Origin: Branchiostoma floridae
Taxonomy: Eukaryota; Chordata; Leptocardii; Amphioxiformes; Branchiostomatidae
NCBI RefSeq assembly: GCF_000003815.2
Contig: NC_049980.1
Coordinates: 14,488,405-14,552,404, forward strand
Direction: 5' to 3'
Length of the DNA stretch: 64,000 nt
Shown here one piece after another: positions 1 to 12,384 of this stretch. The position numbers were made by a program, and so were the translations under genes. Within the stretch, counting starts at the first letter, position 1; every line of letters starts with the position of its first letter. Below the pieces are notes generated by a model that was given only the letters and a program-made list of their open reading frames with translations, was not told where the DNA came from and did no database searches.

Positions 1-136
1 AAGATACGAAACCACGCAAGGGCCAAGAACCGGAACCGTGAAATCTCACGTGAGCCGTTAAGAAATACGGAAAACAGGAACAAATACGTACCACTGGTCC
101 TTCGTTTCACAAATTCATCCATAGTCAAACTCAAGC

Positions 137-489
137 ATGGAACTTAAAATTATAACAAGTGTGATAGGTGCACTTTTCTTTTCGTCATGCGGTGTTTCTG
201 TGAGTTTCGACCCGCATTGTGATTACATTGAAGACCTGGTCATCACCCCACATTCAACGGTGTATACTTACAACTGCACATTGCGTACGAATGAGCCGTT
301 TAAACACTGCGCTTTTGACGTCTGCCCAAGCACAACGACGTTGGATTCATTCTTTAATCGCCAGAAGTTCAGTACGTTAGTTGTGTGTTGTATTCTTCCA
401 ATCTGGGCGGGAGAAACACTACAAAATCGATCCATCACTGTTGAAGAATTATACATGCATGGCTGTCTCGATTCAAAGTCCACAGTAAC
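137..489 (+). CDS. Toll-like receptor, 5' coding segment (signal peptide and LRR start), interrupted
   Basis: The ATG at 137 opens a hydrophobic signal peptide (MELKIITSVIGALFFSSC) followed by a cysteine-rich N-terminal cap (about residues 20-85) and the beginning of a leucine-rich repeat, residues 98-116 (ITVEELYMHGC...). Reading is lost at 485-490, where a terminal-inverted-repeat element begins. Adding one base after 484 and jumping to 7667 restores an unbroken LRR (ELYMHGCLDSKST joined to VSFLRSIGGLKKLSL), so this segment and the large exon at 7667 were once contiguous. The obvious splice pair (484|GTAACC to AG|7667) is out of frame. A weaker in-frame pair exists (477|GTCCAC with AG|7683, both phase 2). 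The gene is therefore either disrupted in this haplotype or has acquired an intron. Upstream promoter elements were not identified. Confidence 0.7.
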
Positions 490-825
490 CTATACCCACT
501 GCGCACACATTGGATCATCCGTATGAGTAATGGGGACAGCGCCGGAGTCGCGCAACGGAGCCTGACTAGTCCTCACAGCCTATAAAGACTGTGAATGGGT
601 GGGTGGGTGGGAAGGCAGAAACTCATGCTTTATCAAACATGCCCCCGGTTGCCTCGCCTTTCCGCAACCTCTTCCCTAAACTCCTTCGTCAGTCTCCGTC
701 GTGCTCCTCCGGCAAGTGTCGGACGAGTCCGCTGTACTGGCAGTGGGCACTCCGCCTCTCGTGTACTTATATGGTGTGAACAGGTGTACTCATTAGTCTG
801 ATCCAATCAGTGCGCAATGGGAATA
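490..825. mobile_element. Short TIR element (MITE), first of a tandem pair, inside the TLR gene
   Basis: About 336 bp bounded by inverted repeats: CTATACCCACTGCGCAC and ATTGGATCA at the left, and the complement of CTATTCCCATTGCGCAC and ATTGGATCA at the right, roughly 40 bp each with mismatches. It is flanked by GTAAC at 485-489 and 826-830, which could be a target duplication of up to 5 bp. It has no coding capacity. Its last 105 bases are identical to the right end of the next element. Confidence 0.75.
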
Positions 826-884
826 GTAACCTATACCCACTGCGCACACATTGGATCATCCGTATGAGTAATGGGGACAGCGCC

Positions 885-3800
885 TCCGTCGCGCTACCTG
901 TCCCCCCTGTCCTCATATGGTGTTGTCCTACCCCTTACTTCCCTTACTTCACATCCATACCCCCTCTCTCATTAACCCATTCTCATCCCCTTCCTCCATC
1001 ACTTCATTTGTTTCTACCAAACTGTCAATCGTCTTATTTTTTCCCTTATACATCATAAAAACGATGCTTATGAAACACTTGTTCAACTTAATTGCTTTAA
1101 TAGTCAAGTGCCTTGCAAAATGCGGCTCCGCCTTTCTGTCCTTCATCAGATACTATCAGAGCCAATCTTTTATTCAGTAAGGCTCTCGCAGGCAAACACA
1201 CGCACCCCGAAATTCGACCTTATTACACAGGCTCTACCAATAACCACATAAGCCCATAAGAACAACAGCCGCATACAAGCATTGACGTTTTACAACATGT
1301 TCGTAGCATAAACAATTGATTAAGAATCATCATAGGACAGCAATAGCGCGTTACAGCTGCGCGCAATAACGACTAAGCGATGAAGGTACTATTGGGTAAT
1401 TTCCTTATTATAAAAACGGATGGCGCAATGAAAGAAGGACTTTCTACGTGAGAGTCCCGTGACTCCTGTTCTAGTAGGTGGTACCAATTTCTGCAGGGGG
1501 GTGGTCCTCCCTGAGCATGCGTTCGAAGGGGAAGCTGTACCGCCGCCTCCTCCCGTCTCACTTTCAGTGTCAGTGTGGTCACCGAGGTCGGGTCAACAGA
1601 TGCAAGTAGCGTAGTCTGCGTGATGCTCTGCTTATCATTGAAAAGACTTGTTCAACGAAGGTTTAGTTTCTTGTCCCTGTAGAACCCTAGTGCCTTGGCA
1701 CAGTCAACAGACGGGACTAGCTGGCCTCCAAGAGTGATCATAGGTGGAGTTAGAACAGAGATGCTGAAACAGATCTGAAGAAGTAGAATCTCTCTACCGT
1801 TCAGTGCCATCCTAGTACGTTGCTCACAATTTAGCGAAAACCACAGTGGAGTACCAACTGTTTTGTGATATATATTACAACATACAAGCCAAACATACGA
1901 ACACTCATAAGTCGCAACATGGCGACTTTCCCTAGTTGCCTGACAAGCCGTGCCCTGTTCAATCCAAGATCACCTAACATGCTGACTAACACCCCGATCG
2001 CGCTACAAAATCGAGTTAACTCCAAGAGGTTATTCGGATGTCTTTGATACCCCATATGAGGCCAACTTTGCAGCAAGTTTCTCATGGCCTCATCGCTTTC
2101 GCAATCTTCAGGCTGTACTCTGAGCAAACCAGCCCACATGAGACCTGACCTTCTCACGTGTCGCACCTGCCATGTGCAGAGATATGGCAGCCCTAGCATT
2201 ATGTAGCATCTCAACCTCGCATATACCTGCATTTTGCCTATACCTTACAGATGTCTCATTCACTGCCGAAGTCGGATGATCTTCCAATATCAAACCCTCT
2301 CTGGAATTTGCCCGGAGGAGAAAACCCTCCATTTAGTAGGGGAGGTATTGCTTTGCGAAAATGCAAATTTTGCGTGTGTGGAACACTCCACTACAAATAT
2401 GGAGACAGCCCATCTGAAGGTGAATGTCATACCCCCTAAAGTTTTACTATCACAAAATACTGTGGGCATTTTGACATCCCAATACAAAACATTTGAGGTC
2501 GGAACACATCAACATGAGCAATGAACCCCTAAGAAACCCCTCCCTGGAGAGATGGACAATTCCAAAATCAATGCCATTAAGAAAAGGGACTATTGCAAAC
2601 TTGCAACCTGTCAAAATGGTGAATGTCCCAAAGACGGTACTTCTCAGCGTATCTGAGATCAGTAGACATATTTAAGGATGTCTGGGCCCCACAAACATTC
2701 TCCATGCAAAGATACACTATCCCACAATTACTCCCTGGCGAAAGTAAACCATTCCCCACTTACAATATGTCGAAATACTTAATTCCCTGAAGCTGGTTCT
2801 ATGACATTCCTTGGCCGAAAATCTGAGTTCAGCAAGAAAGCGTTATGGATATCTCAACACCCTGGAAACTTTCCATCCAAAGACGGATTATTCCGAAAAC
2901 CAACTCCCATGATTGCACCAACAGAGTATCCCAAACTCACAATAAGCGGAAAAGGGCCACTAGTATTTCATGCCCATTTTTTTTTCCAAAAGTCCGGGCA
3001 AGTACATGGCTTATTAGGAAGAAGAAATCTTGATTCTGACCCCGTGTATATACCATGTAGAAGTCATTGATAAACGTCCATGCATATACCATGATACCTG
3101 GACGCACTAAGATTTACATCTTAACCTTTAATATTGTATGTTGAAATTTCCACCAACCACCTTCCTCTCAATGACACAGCTAATTCATGAATTAGTAGTC
3201 TTTTTGTCTCTGTGCTAGGATTGCTAGTGAATATATGTTCATTGGATAACACAAAGGAGGAAACGCCTTTCTGTGTAAAACTTGAGATTTCTGATACAGA
3301 GACGAACCCTCTGCAGCATATGCCAAATTTACAAGAATGTAAATCGATATGATGTTGTCAAGGGCACCATAACTATTCTAACATGTCGTAGGGAGATAAT
3401 ACTAATAGTCGAGAGAAAGAGTCGTTTGGAGTCGAACCTGGGCTAACTGCTTAGAACCGGCTTTACAATCCATGCGACCGCTGGTCGAATTCATTTCAGC
3501 AAAATTCGGTCGTTTTTTTCCCGTATCCACTGACCTGCCCTCTTACAACTCGGTCGGGGCTCGGTGTTTCCAATATAGAAAGGTCCAGTCTTTCCTGCCT
3601 TTTGGTGTGCAGTTGATCTCAGACGGAGGTTTAAATTTTGAAAGGACGCTCGAAGCCCTAGTAAACGCCAAAACGCCGGTAATGCTCCGGCCTTATAAGT
3701 TATATGCCCATTTGTAGGTCTTGAGCTACGTTATCGATTTGTAAACAAAGGCTCAATGAAATACGACGCTGATCACCGTGCGTCTGAGTTTTCCAGTAGT

Positions 3801-4775
3801 TTTCTAGATTTCCACGCGTTTATCAGCCGAACCATAAGTCTAAGCCGTACTATCTAAAATGTATGCTATTGAACCACTGCTGTCTCAAAATCGTGGAGCC
3901 TTTCCAGCAGAGTTGACTTTATTGCCGCAAAAATCAATGACCTATACTCCATTAATTATAATAATCATCCCGTAATGCCTCTAACTAGTCGAAGGCATCA
4001 TGAACCTGATCAGTCCTGAAACACAAGCCCTCTCCTTACTTTTTGGCGCTGCGGACTAGGATCGTCATCCGTCATGAAAGCCATTGTGCATATTAAACAC
4101 CAAGAACTAAACAGTACGGCTACGCCCACCAGATCCTTCTGCCGTGAAATTCACACACACACAAAATAATGTGTAATCAATTATTTATTTCCTCGAGCTC
4201 CTTGTTGCCATTACCGAATGGTACTCAAACGATCTGTCTTAATCTTTACCCTCCAACGTTTATTAATAGACGCACATCATTATCGTAAATTTTCAGATTT
4301 GTCTCGAATTCATGCGTATTTCTCACGTGAGAACATGTGTAAAGCATAAAACCAATGCTATTTCTACTGTCAGGATCTGCTTAGTTACATGCCTACTAAC
4401 AAACCCCGAAATGTTAACAACCAGGTAAGACTCAAGACAACTGACATCATTTCAAGTTTTATTCCTCTCTCCTGCAGATTTCCACCGTGATGGCCACACC
4501 ACCATGTATCATACAATCTTTTAATAGAAACGCCATTCTTACACATCAATCAATAGCCCGCATGTCTACTTTATCAATACGTAATGTACCCGTCAATTTG
4601 ACAAACGGAAATCTTGGTTACGCGGACCCATACGGCATAAGAAAACGTTTCCTAGGCACAAACTTTAACTTAAATAGCGGCTGAACATAGCGCTTTCACA
4701 AGTCACCGTACAGTACTACAACTATAGCCTGTCAAGACGTCTCTACCATCTCCTAGATAAGAGCACAAGGGAGTC
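885..4775. other. No recognisable gene
   Basis: AT-rich DNA without coding signals I can support. The longest opposite-strand ORF (1831-2232) shows no motif, no signal peptide and no splice context. Short similar sentences recur at 2400-2800, but not as a clean repeat. Confidence 0.5.
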
Positions 4776-4830
4776 CTATAACTTAGTACTTTGTTGCAAC
4801 TTCAGGGTAATGTCGTGCCCAGAGTCCCAG

Positions 4831-5350
4831 TTATTTTTTCCACAGGAAGCACTCGTCGGTAGGCAGCTCCCGGCGTCCTCTCCCCTTCCTCGCTCGGGGC
4901 CAGGCTGAAGTACGGTGCCTGGCGCTGCACGCAGCCGAAGTGTCCGCCCCTTGCTTTGCCGATGACGTGGGTATCTTACCGCGCCCAGCACTGCAAACCT
5001 CGTGCAGATTCACGCAGGTGTCTATGTCCTTGCAGACTTTATCTGCTCCAACCCCAAATCCCCCTTGGTCGCAGTGCGGGGTGGACCTCTCGAGGATGAA
5101 CCTGACTTCGCCAGACCTGGGATGCGCGTCCTCCTCGCCTGGGTTACTATGGTCTCCATGAGGGCGAGAGCCCGGTGCGAGTCGAAGACTGTCCGCGGTA
5201 GACTCGCGTATTGCAAGATCTCGTTCCTCACGTCTTCCCCTGAACGTCCTTGCTTCAACCCTGCATCAACCCTGCCTCTTACTTCGTTCAACTCCCTTCG
5301 AAGCTCTGCTATTGTCCTAAAAGCGAAACGAGAAACACACACCAACCATG
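4831..5350 (-). other. GC-rich minus-strand open stretch, unrecognised
   Basis: On the minus strand this stretch encodes a hydrophilic, possibly helical segment (for example IAELRRELNEVRGRVDAGLK then GRSGEDVRNEILQYASLPRT) with clearly higher GC than its surroundings. It enters the tandem repeat array at its N-terminal side and loses frame near 4,990. It could be a remnant of a transposon protein or of a host exon. I do not recognise a family. A Pro/Gln/Ala-rich minus-strand ORF at 6682-7039 might belong with it, but its composition is low-complexity. Confidence 0.25.
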
Positions 5351-5384
5351 GTGCAAGTGCAAAGTCGTACACCACGTACGTGTA

Positions 5385-6290
5385 CATCTCTTCAAACAAA
5401 GTAACATTTCCGGCACTCCCCGAGCGCAATGCTGTACCCCCGTGTACATCTTCAAACCCATATAAAATTTTCCGGCACTTCCCAAGTGTGACATTGGACC
5501 ACTCGTGCACTTCTCTTTCATCAATAAATGTAAAATCTTCCGGCATTTCCCAAGTGCGTTGTCGCACACCTCGTGTACATGTCTTTTTTTTTTTAACAAT
5601 TCAACCCTTTCCGGCACTTCCTAAGTGCGATATCGTACACCTCGTGTACATTTCTTTAAACAATGTAAAATTTCTCGCCACTTCCCAAGTGCGATATCGT
5701 ACACCTCGTGTACATCTCTTTAAACAATGTAAAATTTCTCGCCACTCCCCGAGTGCGATATCGTACACCTCGTGTACATCTCTGTTCCACAATGTAAATT
5801 TTCTCGCCACTCCCCGAGTGCGATATCGTACACCTCGTGTACATCTCTTTAAACAATGTAAAATTTCTCGCCACTCCCCGAGTGCGATATCGTACACCTC
5901 GTGTACATCTCTTTAAACAATGTAAATTTTCTCGCCACTCCCCGAGTGCGATATCGTACACCCCGTGTACATCTCTTTAAACAATGTAAAATTTCTCGCC
6001 ACTCCCCGAGTGCGATATCGTACACCTCGTGTACATCTCTGTTCCACAATGTAAAATTTCTCGCCACTCCCCGAGTGCGATATCGTACACCTCGTGTACA
6101 TTTCTTTAAACAATGTAAAATTTCTCGCCACTTCCCAAGTGCGATATCGTACACCTCGTGTACATCTCTGTTCCACAATGTAAAATTTCTCGCCACTCCC
6201 CAAGTGCGATATCGTACACCTCGTGTACATCTCTATAATTTGATGAAATTTTGGCGCCACTTCCCAGGTGCGATATCGCATAGCTCGTGC
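5385..6290. repeat. Tandem array, about 64-bp unit, with palindromic core
   Basis: About 14 head-to-tail units, degenerate at the left (from about 5385) and nearly identical from 5640 to 6240. Measured spacings between equivalent points are 64, 64 and 65 bp. Each unit carries GATATCGTACAC with CTCGTGTACAT, giving the small inverted repeat GTACACCTCGTGTAC. A variant (GTTCCACAATG in place of TTTAAACAATG) recurs through the array. The unit lacks stop codons in most frames and its length is not a multiple of 3, so long overlapping ORFs on both strands here are artefacts. Confidence 0.9.
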
Positions 6291-7375
6291 ATATGTGACT
6301 AAACAAATTGTTTAATCATCTGTCGAGCACGGCATTGTGCACTCCTCGAGTGCTACTATAACTGACACGGCAAAGCATCGACATTGACACCACGTGTACA
6401 TCTTGTCACATAGATTAGCATTTCAGGCACCGCTCGAGCATGACAAAAATACACCCTCGCCGAAAAGATTACACCGCCTGGGCATTCCCCCGTTCAGTTC
6501 ATTCGTATGCAACGCAAAACATTTAACATAACAGAAGCCACACATGTACCAACAACTTCGTCTAAATGCCCTCGGTCGACGAACTCAAAATGAAACTCTT
6601 ACCCAAAAACAAAGAAAAAACGTCAGATATGGAAAACACTTACGGCGAAGGAACTCAATCCTAGAGACTTAAGTCGATAAACTATGAAGATTCAACCGAC
6701 AAGCGTAAAACGCTATCAGGAAGACGCAAACCACAGCAAACATCAAAACAACTACCTGGGGTCCTATCGGGGCCAAAAACGCCCTGTGGTCCTGCCTGTG
6801 GTCCTGCCTGTGGCTGCATTCCTCCTTGTAGCTGCACGCCTCCCGCCTGCTGGGTGCCTGGCTGCGGCTGCACGTTCCGGCCTGCTGAGCGCCTGGCTAG
6901 CTCCGTAGCTGCGCCTTTTCCGCTTGCTGGGCGCCTGGCTGTAGGCTGCACGCCTCCGGCCTGGTGTGCCTGTGGTTGTGACGGCACGCCTCCCTGCTGA
7001 ATGCCTGCGGTTTAAAATGCTGCTGTCGTCGTCCCCCATCCTAGGTTGTTGTGCTCCTTATGAAACCGGTACCTGCGACATTATAACATACAACGACGCT
7101 GTTAACACCGGCTACTTAGCATGTCAAACAACAACCTAACACAAACCGCACCGGAGTATGCCAACCTCCACGCCGGGAGAAGAACCACAGGCATGATAGG
7201 AGAGCCGCCTCCAATACGGGAACTACCAACACATAAAAAAAAGAAAACACCCCTCAAAAACCTCTCTACTTCTAAAACAAAACTTCCACTCCCAGCGGAG
7301 TTCCCCACGAAATGCCAACAGAAAACGACTAAACAGTCACGTCCAAACCTTCACCAGCCCATCTTTAACCTCCTT

Positions 7376-7550
7376 GACCAGCCTAACCACGAGGGAGGGA
7401 ACTCTGGCATGCCACGCCGCGTCGCATCTCGTCTCGTCGTCGGTACGGACCAGCCTAGCCACGAGGGAGGGAACTCTGGCACGCCACGAGGGAGGGAAAT
7501 CTGGAACGCCACGCCACGTCGCGTCACGTCTCGTCTCGTCGTCGGTGCGG
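7376..7550. repeat. Short direct repeats with CGTCTCGTCGTCGGT
   Basis: Two and a half imperfect copies of a unit of about 70-100 bp, containing CACGAGGGAGGGAACTCTGG and a CG-rich tail CTCGTCTCGTCGTCGGT. It sits immediately inside the right TIR end. Confidence 0.6.
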
Positions 7551-7666
7551 AGGAAGTGGGGGACGAGTCCGCTGTACTGGCAGTGGGCACTCCGCCTCTC
7601 GTGTACTTATATGGTGTGAACAGGTGTACTCATTAGTCTGATCCAATCAGTGCGCAATGGGAATAG

Positions 7667-10600
7667 TGTCTTTCTTGCGAAGCATTGGTGGCCTCAAAAA
7701 GTTGTCTCTTCATATCGACGACACAGTTGATCACATCACGGCAAATTATTTCCCAAACATGTCAGATCTAGTCGTGCTTGATCTGACTGCATACGGACCA
7801 CTAACACTTGAGCCAAACGGTTTTAAAGGACTTTCAAGAGTTCAACACACAACAATAACGAGCAAAACGGATATATTCGTTAGGCCGCGCGCGTTTAGTG
7901 CTATGGTGGCTCTGCAGAATCTTACAATAATAACTGATGAATGGCGGGTCCTTCGTCTGCCGGAGCAGCCCTTTGAAGGTCTTCTGTCCATTAAAACATT
8001 GACACTGAAAACAGGTGGCTGCAGGGCGGCGGGTCTCATGTCGTCCAATGTGTCACAGGTGACATTCTACGACATAGCTCACACCGTCCAACACGTTAGC
8101 CTCACCGGCATTCATGTCATAGGCCCGGCATTTGCTGGTTGTACTAATCTCAGTTCTGTCCAGTGGTCTAAGCGGTCTAAAGACTGCAGGTCGCAGCCAG
8201 GTCCTAATATTTCTCCACTAGCCTTTCAAGGAGCTGCATCACTGGAGTCCATTACACTTCACTCTATAAGTCTGCAAAACATCCGAGGTAGGATGTTTGC
8301 AGGTCTTCATCATGTAGTTAACGTGACCATAAAATTTACTGACTTCTCGGGTATCGAATACCTTCCCAGCGACATGTTCACTGGGCTTTCATCTGTTCGA
8401 AACATTTGGCTCGACGGAAATCCCGAACTGCCGGGGAACATATTCCACGGACTGACGTCTCTCAGAGAGATCAGAATTGAGAACATGGTAGCGCACGCCA
8501 TGGTGAACAGCTCAGGGAAATTCTGTTACAGTGACTTTCAGCATCTGTTCTCTGGGCTACAATCTTTGGAAGTTGTCCGACTAACCAACAGCCGGATACA
8601 ATGTGAGACACTACCGACTCTCACATTCAGTAACCTTTCGTCGCTGAAGGAAGTGCATCTTTTAGAAACCAGCCCCCTAAAGATTTTACCTATTGGATTT
8701 TTCCACGACGTTCCTGTCCTACAAACTTTCACTTTTTCTGAATGGACAATTTATCCATACACAACACAACAAGTGACTTTACCACCGATGCTCTTTACAG
8801 GGCTTAATATGGAGGTAATAGACCTAAGTCGGCAGTACTTTCTTAATATTTCGAGATATCTGTTTCAAAATCTCACTTCACTTCAGTCATTGTACATGGC
8901 AGACTGTCTATTTGATGAAGAGTCTGTATCCGCCGCAGAAAATTTGTTCTCAGGACTCGCATCGTTACAACACTTGGATATCAGTTTGCAATCACGGCAT
9001 GAGACAGATTCTAGATTTAGCACCATTCCACTGATGGACAACATGTTAAAAGATCTTGTATCTCTCAAAACGCTGAAGATGGCAGGTTCGTTGTCATCTG
9101 CAGGAGGAATTCCGGTTCCTTCCTTGATATTCAAAGGTTTACGCTCCTTAACGGTGTTGCATCTTGAAAATCGCATCTCGTGGTGGTCACCAAGTGCCGG
9201 CGAAATCGTGCACCTGCCACAAAACATATTTGACGACTTAGCCAGTTTGAAATATTTGAATCTTGAAAATGTCGCAGTGCAGAGTTTGGATAAAGACATC
9301 TTCAAAGGATTAACAAACCTCAGGGAGTTGTATTTAACCCGAACATCGTTGACACAACAGGGCCTGTCGTCTTTGCCTTTCTCTAATCTGAAAAGCTTAG
9401 AGACATTATCGATGGCTAGTGTTCCCTTGGACGAACTGAGTCCGAATCTGTTCGTAGGCGCAGAGAACCTCTCCGTTATCAATTTGTTCGACTGTCGTTT
9501 CTCAACAATTCAATCAGGAACTTTCCGTCACTTGACGAATCTAACATCCTTGAAAATACCAAAACCACAAACTATTGAGAAAGGCGCATTCGACTTCGAG
9601 AATCAGATAAACATTCAAATTGATATGGCTTTTCCATTTTCTCACTTTCCACTGTCTTACACGTCATTTCCCGATGACTTCATCAATCTCTTTAACAACC
9701 AGACTTTGATGAAAATGTCCTCTATCCAAATAGACTTTATCTTTGGTCCATACTTTTACTGCGACTGTAAACTGACCACATTATCTGTGTCCTATCGTCG
9801 AGATAAAACTTTAACCAGACGAATAATGCCAAAGGTTGACAATCTAAGCTGCATCGTGAACAATGCCGGGGCATCTGTTGTTAACAATGCCTCTATCAAT
9901 GCCCTGCGATGCCCTGTTTCCTGGCCATCGTGTCCTAAGCAATGCTACTGTAGAACAAGTACGCTTTTCACGGAAGTGTTCTGTTCCGGGCGTGGGTTTA
10001 CATCAGTGCCTGACCACTTTCCGATGGATACCGCCTTGGCGAGGCTTGATGTAAATGCTATACAATATGTACAGCCATTGGCGTTTGAAAGTGCAGCAGA
10101 ACTCTTGATACTAAACCTGAGCACTAATGCTATTCGTGAGATCAATAGTTCTGCATTTCTGGGATTGCGCAGCCTAACAGAGTTGTACCTCGATGGAAAT
10201 GAAATGTCGTACGTTCCAACTGATCTCCTGCGACCCATTATACATCTCCGTGTCCTGTGGTTAAACAACAACAACTTATTGGATCTACCAACAACTTTGT
10301 TTCACGAACAACCGATCTCCCTTCGTGTCTTGAGGCTTGACCACAACAATTTGACAATGTTGTCAATGGGTATCTTTTCAAACCTTACCTCTTTGACAAA
10401 GTTGTCCCTGGAAAATAACAAATTCGACTGTGACTGTCATTTGCTATGGTTAAAAGGGTGGATGCTTCAGCGTAAAGGAGTCATACATAAGATGAAATCG
10501 GTGACGTGCCGATCACGTGGAAACGCAAAGGACAAATACATCCTCAAACCGATCATAGAACTTCCAGATGACGCGTTTATCTGCGGTGATAAGAGTACTT

Positions 10601-10848
10601 ACAGCTCCCAGGCCTGGGTCGCAGCTCCTGGAGGGCTGGCAATCCTCCTATTCCTGATTTTGGGAGTCTTCAAATGCAGGGACAATGTTCGCGTGTGGGT
10701 TTACGCCAGATATCGTAAAGGACTGAGGCATCTCGAGCACGAACCGCAGAAAACTTACGACATCTACGTCTCGTACTGCGTGGAGGACGAAGAGTTCGTG
10801 GACCGGGAGGTGGTAAGAGTGCTGGAGGACATGGACCCACCATACAAG
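7667..10848 (+). CDS. Toll-like receptor, main exon: LRR ectodomain, transmembrane segment, TIR start
   Basis: About 1,060 codons of the receptor, in frame with an apparent ATG at 7657 that actually lies in the repeat. Counted from 7657: many LRRs (about residues 10-690), a first LRRCT with a CDC motif near 701, an internal LRRNT (CPKQCYC, about 759), further LRRs, a second LRRCT (FDCDC, about 924), a transmembrane helix (about 985-1008, WVAAPGGLAILLFLILGVF), and the TIR domain starting with box 1 YDIYVSYC at about 1034. Two cysteine clusters around an internal LRRNT are typical of Drosophila Toll-type (mccTLR) receptors. The exon ends at AAG|GTACAT, phase 0. Role: ligand recognition at the membrane with MyD88-type TIR signalling (family knowledge; the ligand cannot be inferred). 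Confidence 0.93.
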
Positions 10849-11367
10849 GTACATTTTTGTATTAAATAACAGTGTACAGAAACGCAGCTCATCACATCAT
10901 GCATAGCTGCATTTCCTTCAGACCCCGGTGTACATCTACAGGGCAGCACATTTCCTTCCTCATTTCAGTAGCAATGTGTATTTTTTTCAGAGAGGGCAGG
11001 GATTGCTAATCCCAGCCCCAAACCTAATGATAGCCCTATCCCGTATAAAACCAACACTATTAAACCCCATCCCAAATCGAAACCCTAACTCCAACCTTAA
11101 TACTAACCCCCTACCCGCATGCACACTACAGTGCGCATGCTCTACGGAAGTGTACTACTTTACGAAGCAAATATCGGAAACGAAATAGCTGAAATTCGAT
11201 TCGGCGCTACACAGGAAAAGCCTGGGTTAATTATAAGTTTCACATCTTGTGGGTTATTGTGGTGTTCGCAGCTTAGTTAGATAACCTATAGCATACGACT
11301 AATCAATCCAATCTATGACTGAAAACGTCGTGTATGATTATGTTACGTACTGGACATATTTCTGTAG

Positions 11368-11508
11368 GTTTGTCTGAGGAATCGAGACTTCATACCCGGC
11401 CACAACAACATCCAGCAAGCCACGGACTCCGTTACTAACAGCCGGAGAACTCTTCTCGTACTGACGGAGCGTTTCCTGCAGGACCGCTGGTGCCTCTGGG
11501 AGTTCCAG
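11368..11508 (+). CDS. Toll-like receptor exon: TIR box 2
   Basis: A 141-bp phase 0/0 exon between TTTCTGTAG and GTGTTT encoding 47 residues that continue the TIR domain directly from the previous exon. It contains the box 2 loop RDFIPG, with the proline needed for signalling in other TLRs, and the helix around LLVLTERFLQDRWCLWEFQ. The opposite-strand ORF over this interval is a shadow. Confidence 0.9.
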
Positions 11509-11884
11509 GTGTTTGTCACTTTGTGGTCGTAGAACACAGTATTTTATTCGGGTATATTGCAGTAGTGTGTCACAGTACCTGACTGCAAGACTACAGTGGA
11601 ACTTCGTACTCTTATATACAGGCAGACCTGTACAAGTGACCACCTCTACATAAGGACCACCTAGCCACTTTTTGCCGTGACATAACCATTACGAATCCTG
11701 TCTATTGTGACAAATTGTCCATCTCGAGCAGATTTTATTGGTGTTCCAAGTAGTCTTGGGTTGACTGAATGTAGTATTAGGATTGTTCAAAATTGTCAAA
11801 ACACTCTACATTATGCAGGAAATCGTCGGGAGGTGTAGGTGGGACGTCAGTGGCACTTATTTTCAAATATTTGTGTTCGTAAAG

Positions 11885-12006
11885 GTCGCTCATCAGCAAG
11901 CTGTCACCGACCAGGCGTATCGTCTCATCATCGTCATCATGGATGACCTTCAGCTGGAGGCCTGTGATGACATCATGGACTTGAAGCAGTATCTAAAAGC
12001 AAACAA
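11885..12006 (+). CDS. Toll-like receptor exon: TIR core strand D/E
   Basis: A 122-bp exon (enters phase 0, leaves phase 2). It encodes VAHQQAVTDQAYRLIIVIMD and on to the end LKQYLKANK, which matches the TIR segment between box 2 and box 3. The donor is AA|GTACGA. Reading on past it (YEVLMSAYSA...) would lose TIR similarity, whereas splicing to 12385 gives KANKYLLWGELLFW. Confidence 0.85.
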
Positions 12007-12384
12007 GTACGAGGTCTTAATGTCTGCTTACAGTGCCATCAGCGAGAGATGCATTGTAAAGATAAAATGGCAAAGGTGGAGGCCCCTTACTTGTAAACAG
12101 TCCTTGATACCTGTCCAGATTTCTTCTGTTTATGTCCCAGGGCCCTTCGCCTTTGACATTTCGCATCTCGCAATGCATCTCGTCGCGCTTGCGTAGATGA
12201 AACCATGAACAGGCTTATTGCCACCTTGCTCACTTGAGTTTTTTTTTCACAACGCTGTTCAGTCAAAGCCAAGACAACCTACCATGTCAGTCATTTACAG
12301 TATCGTATATTGTAGATTGTAATAGAACAGTATACAATACTTGATTTAACCACTCACACATTTGATCGGCATTTTGCATTTCAG

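Larger units (their letters stand above)
831..7665. mobile_element. Large interval bounded by the same TIRs as the MITE at 490-825
   Basis: The left end (831-884) repeats 490-543 exactly, and the right end (7561-7665) repeats 721-825 exactly, so the whole 6.8 kb could be one element or a composite between two MITE ends. The right flank GTGTC does not match the left flank GTAAC. No transposase ORF was recognised inside. It contains the 64-bp tandem array (5385-6290) and a short repeat block near the right end. Confidence 0.45.

Noticed and set aside
1831..2232. 133-codon minus-strand ORF
   Set aside because: No recognisable domain, no conservation that I can see, and a composition like its surroundings.
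5022..6306. Several long overlapping ORFs on both strands with repeated peptides
   Set aside because: They follow the 64-bp tandem unit, which simply lacks stop codons; the unit is not a multiple of 3 and no codon bias is visible.
11000..11110. CCCTAA-like words suggesting an interstitial telomere
   Set aside because: Only scattered ACCCTAAC-like words; no TTAGGG/CCCTAA tandem run.
11338..11643. 101-codon minus-strand ORF
   Set aside because: Shadow of the TIR box 2 exon on the plus strand, which has clear splice sites and family motifs.
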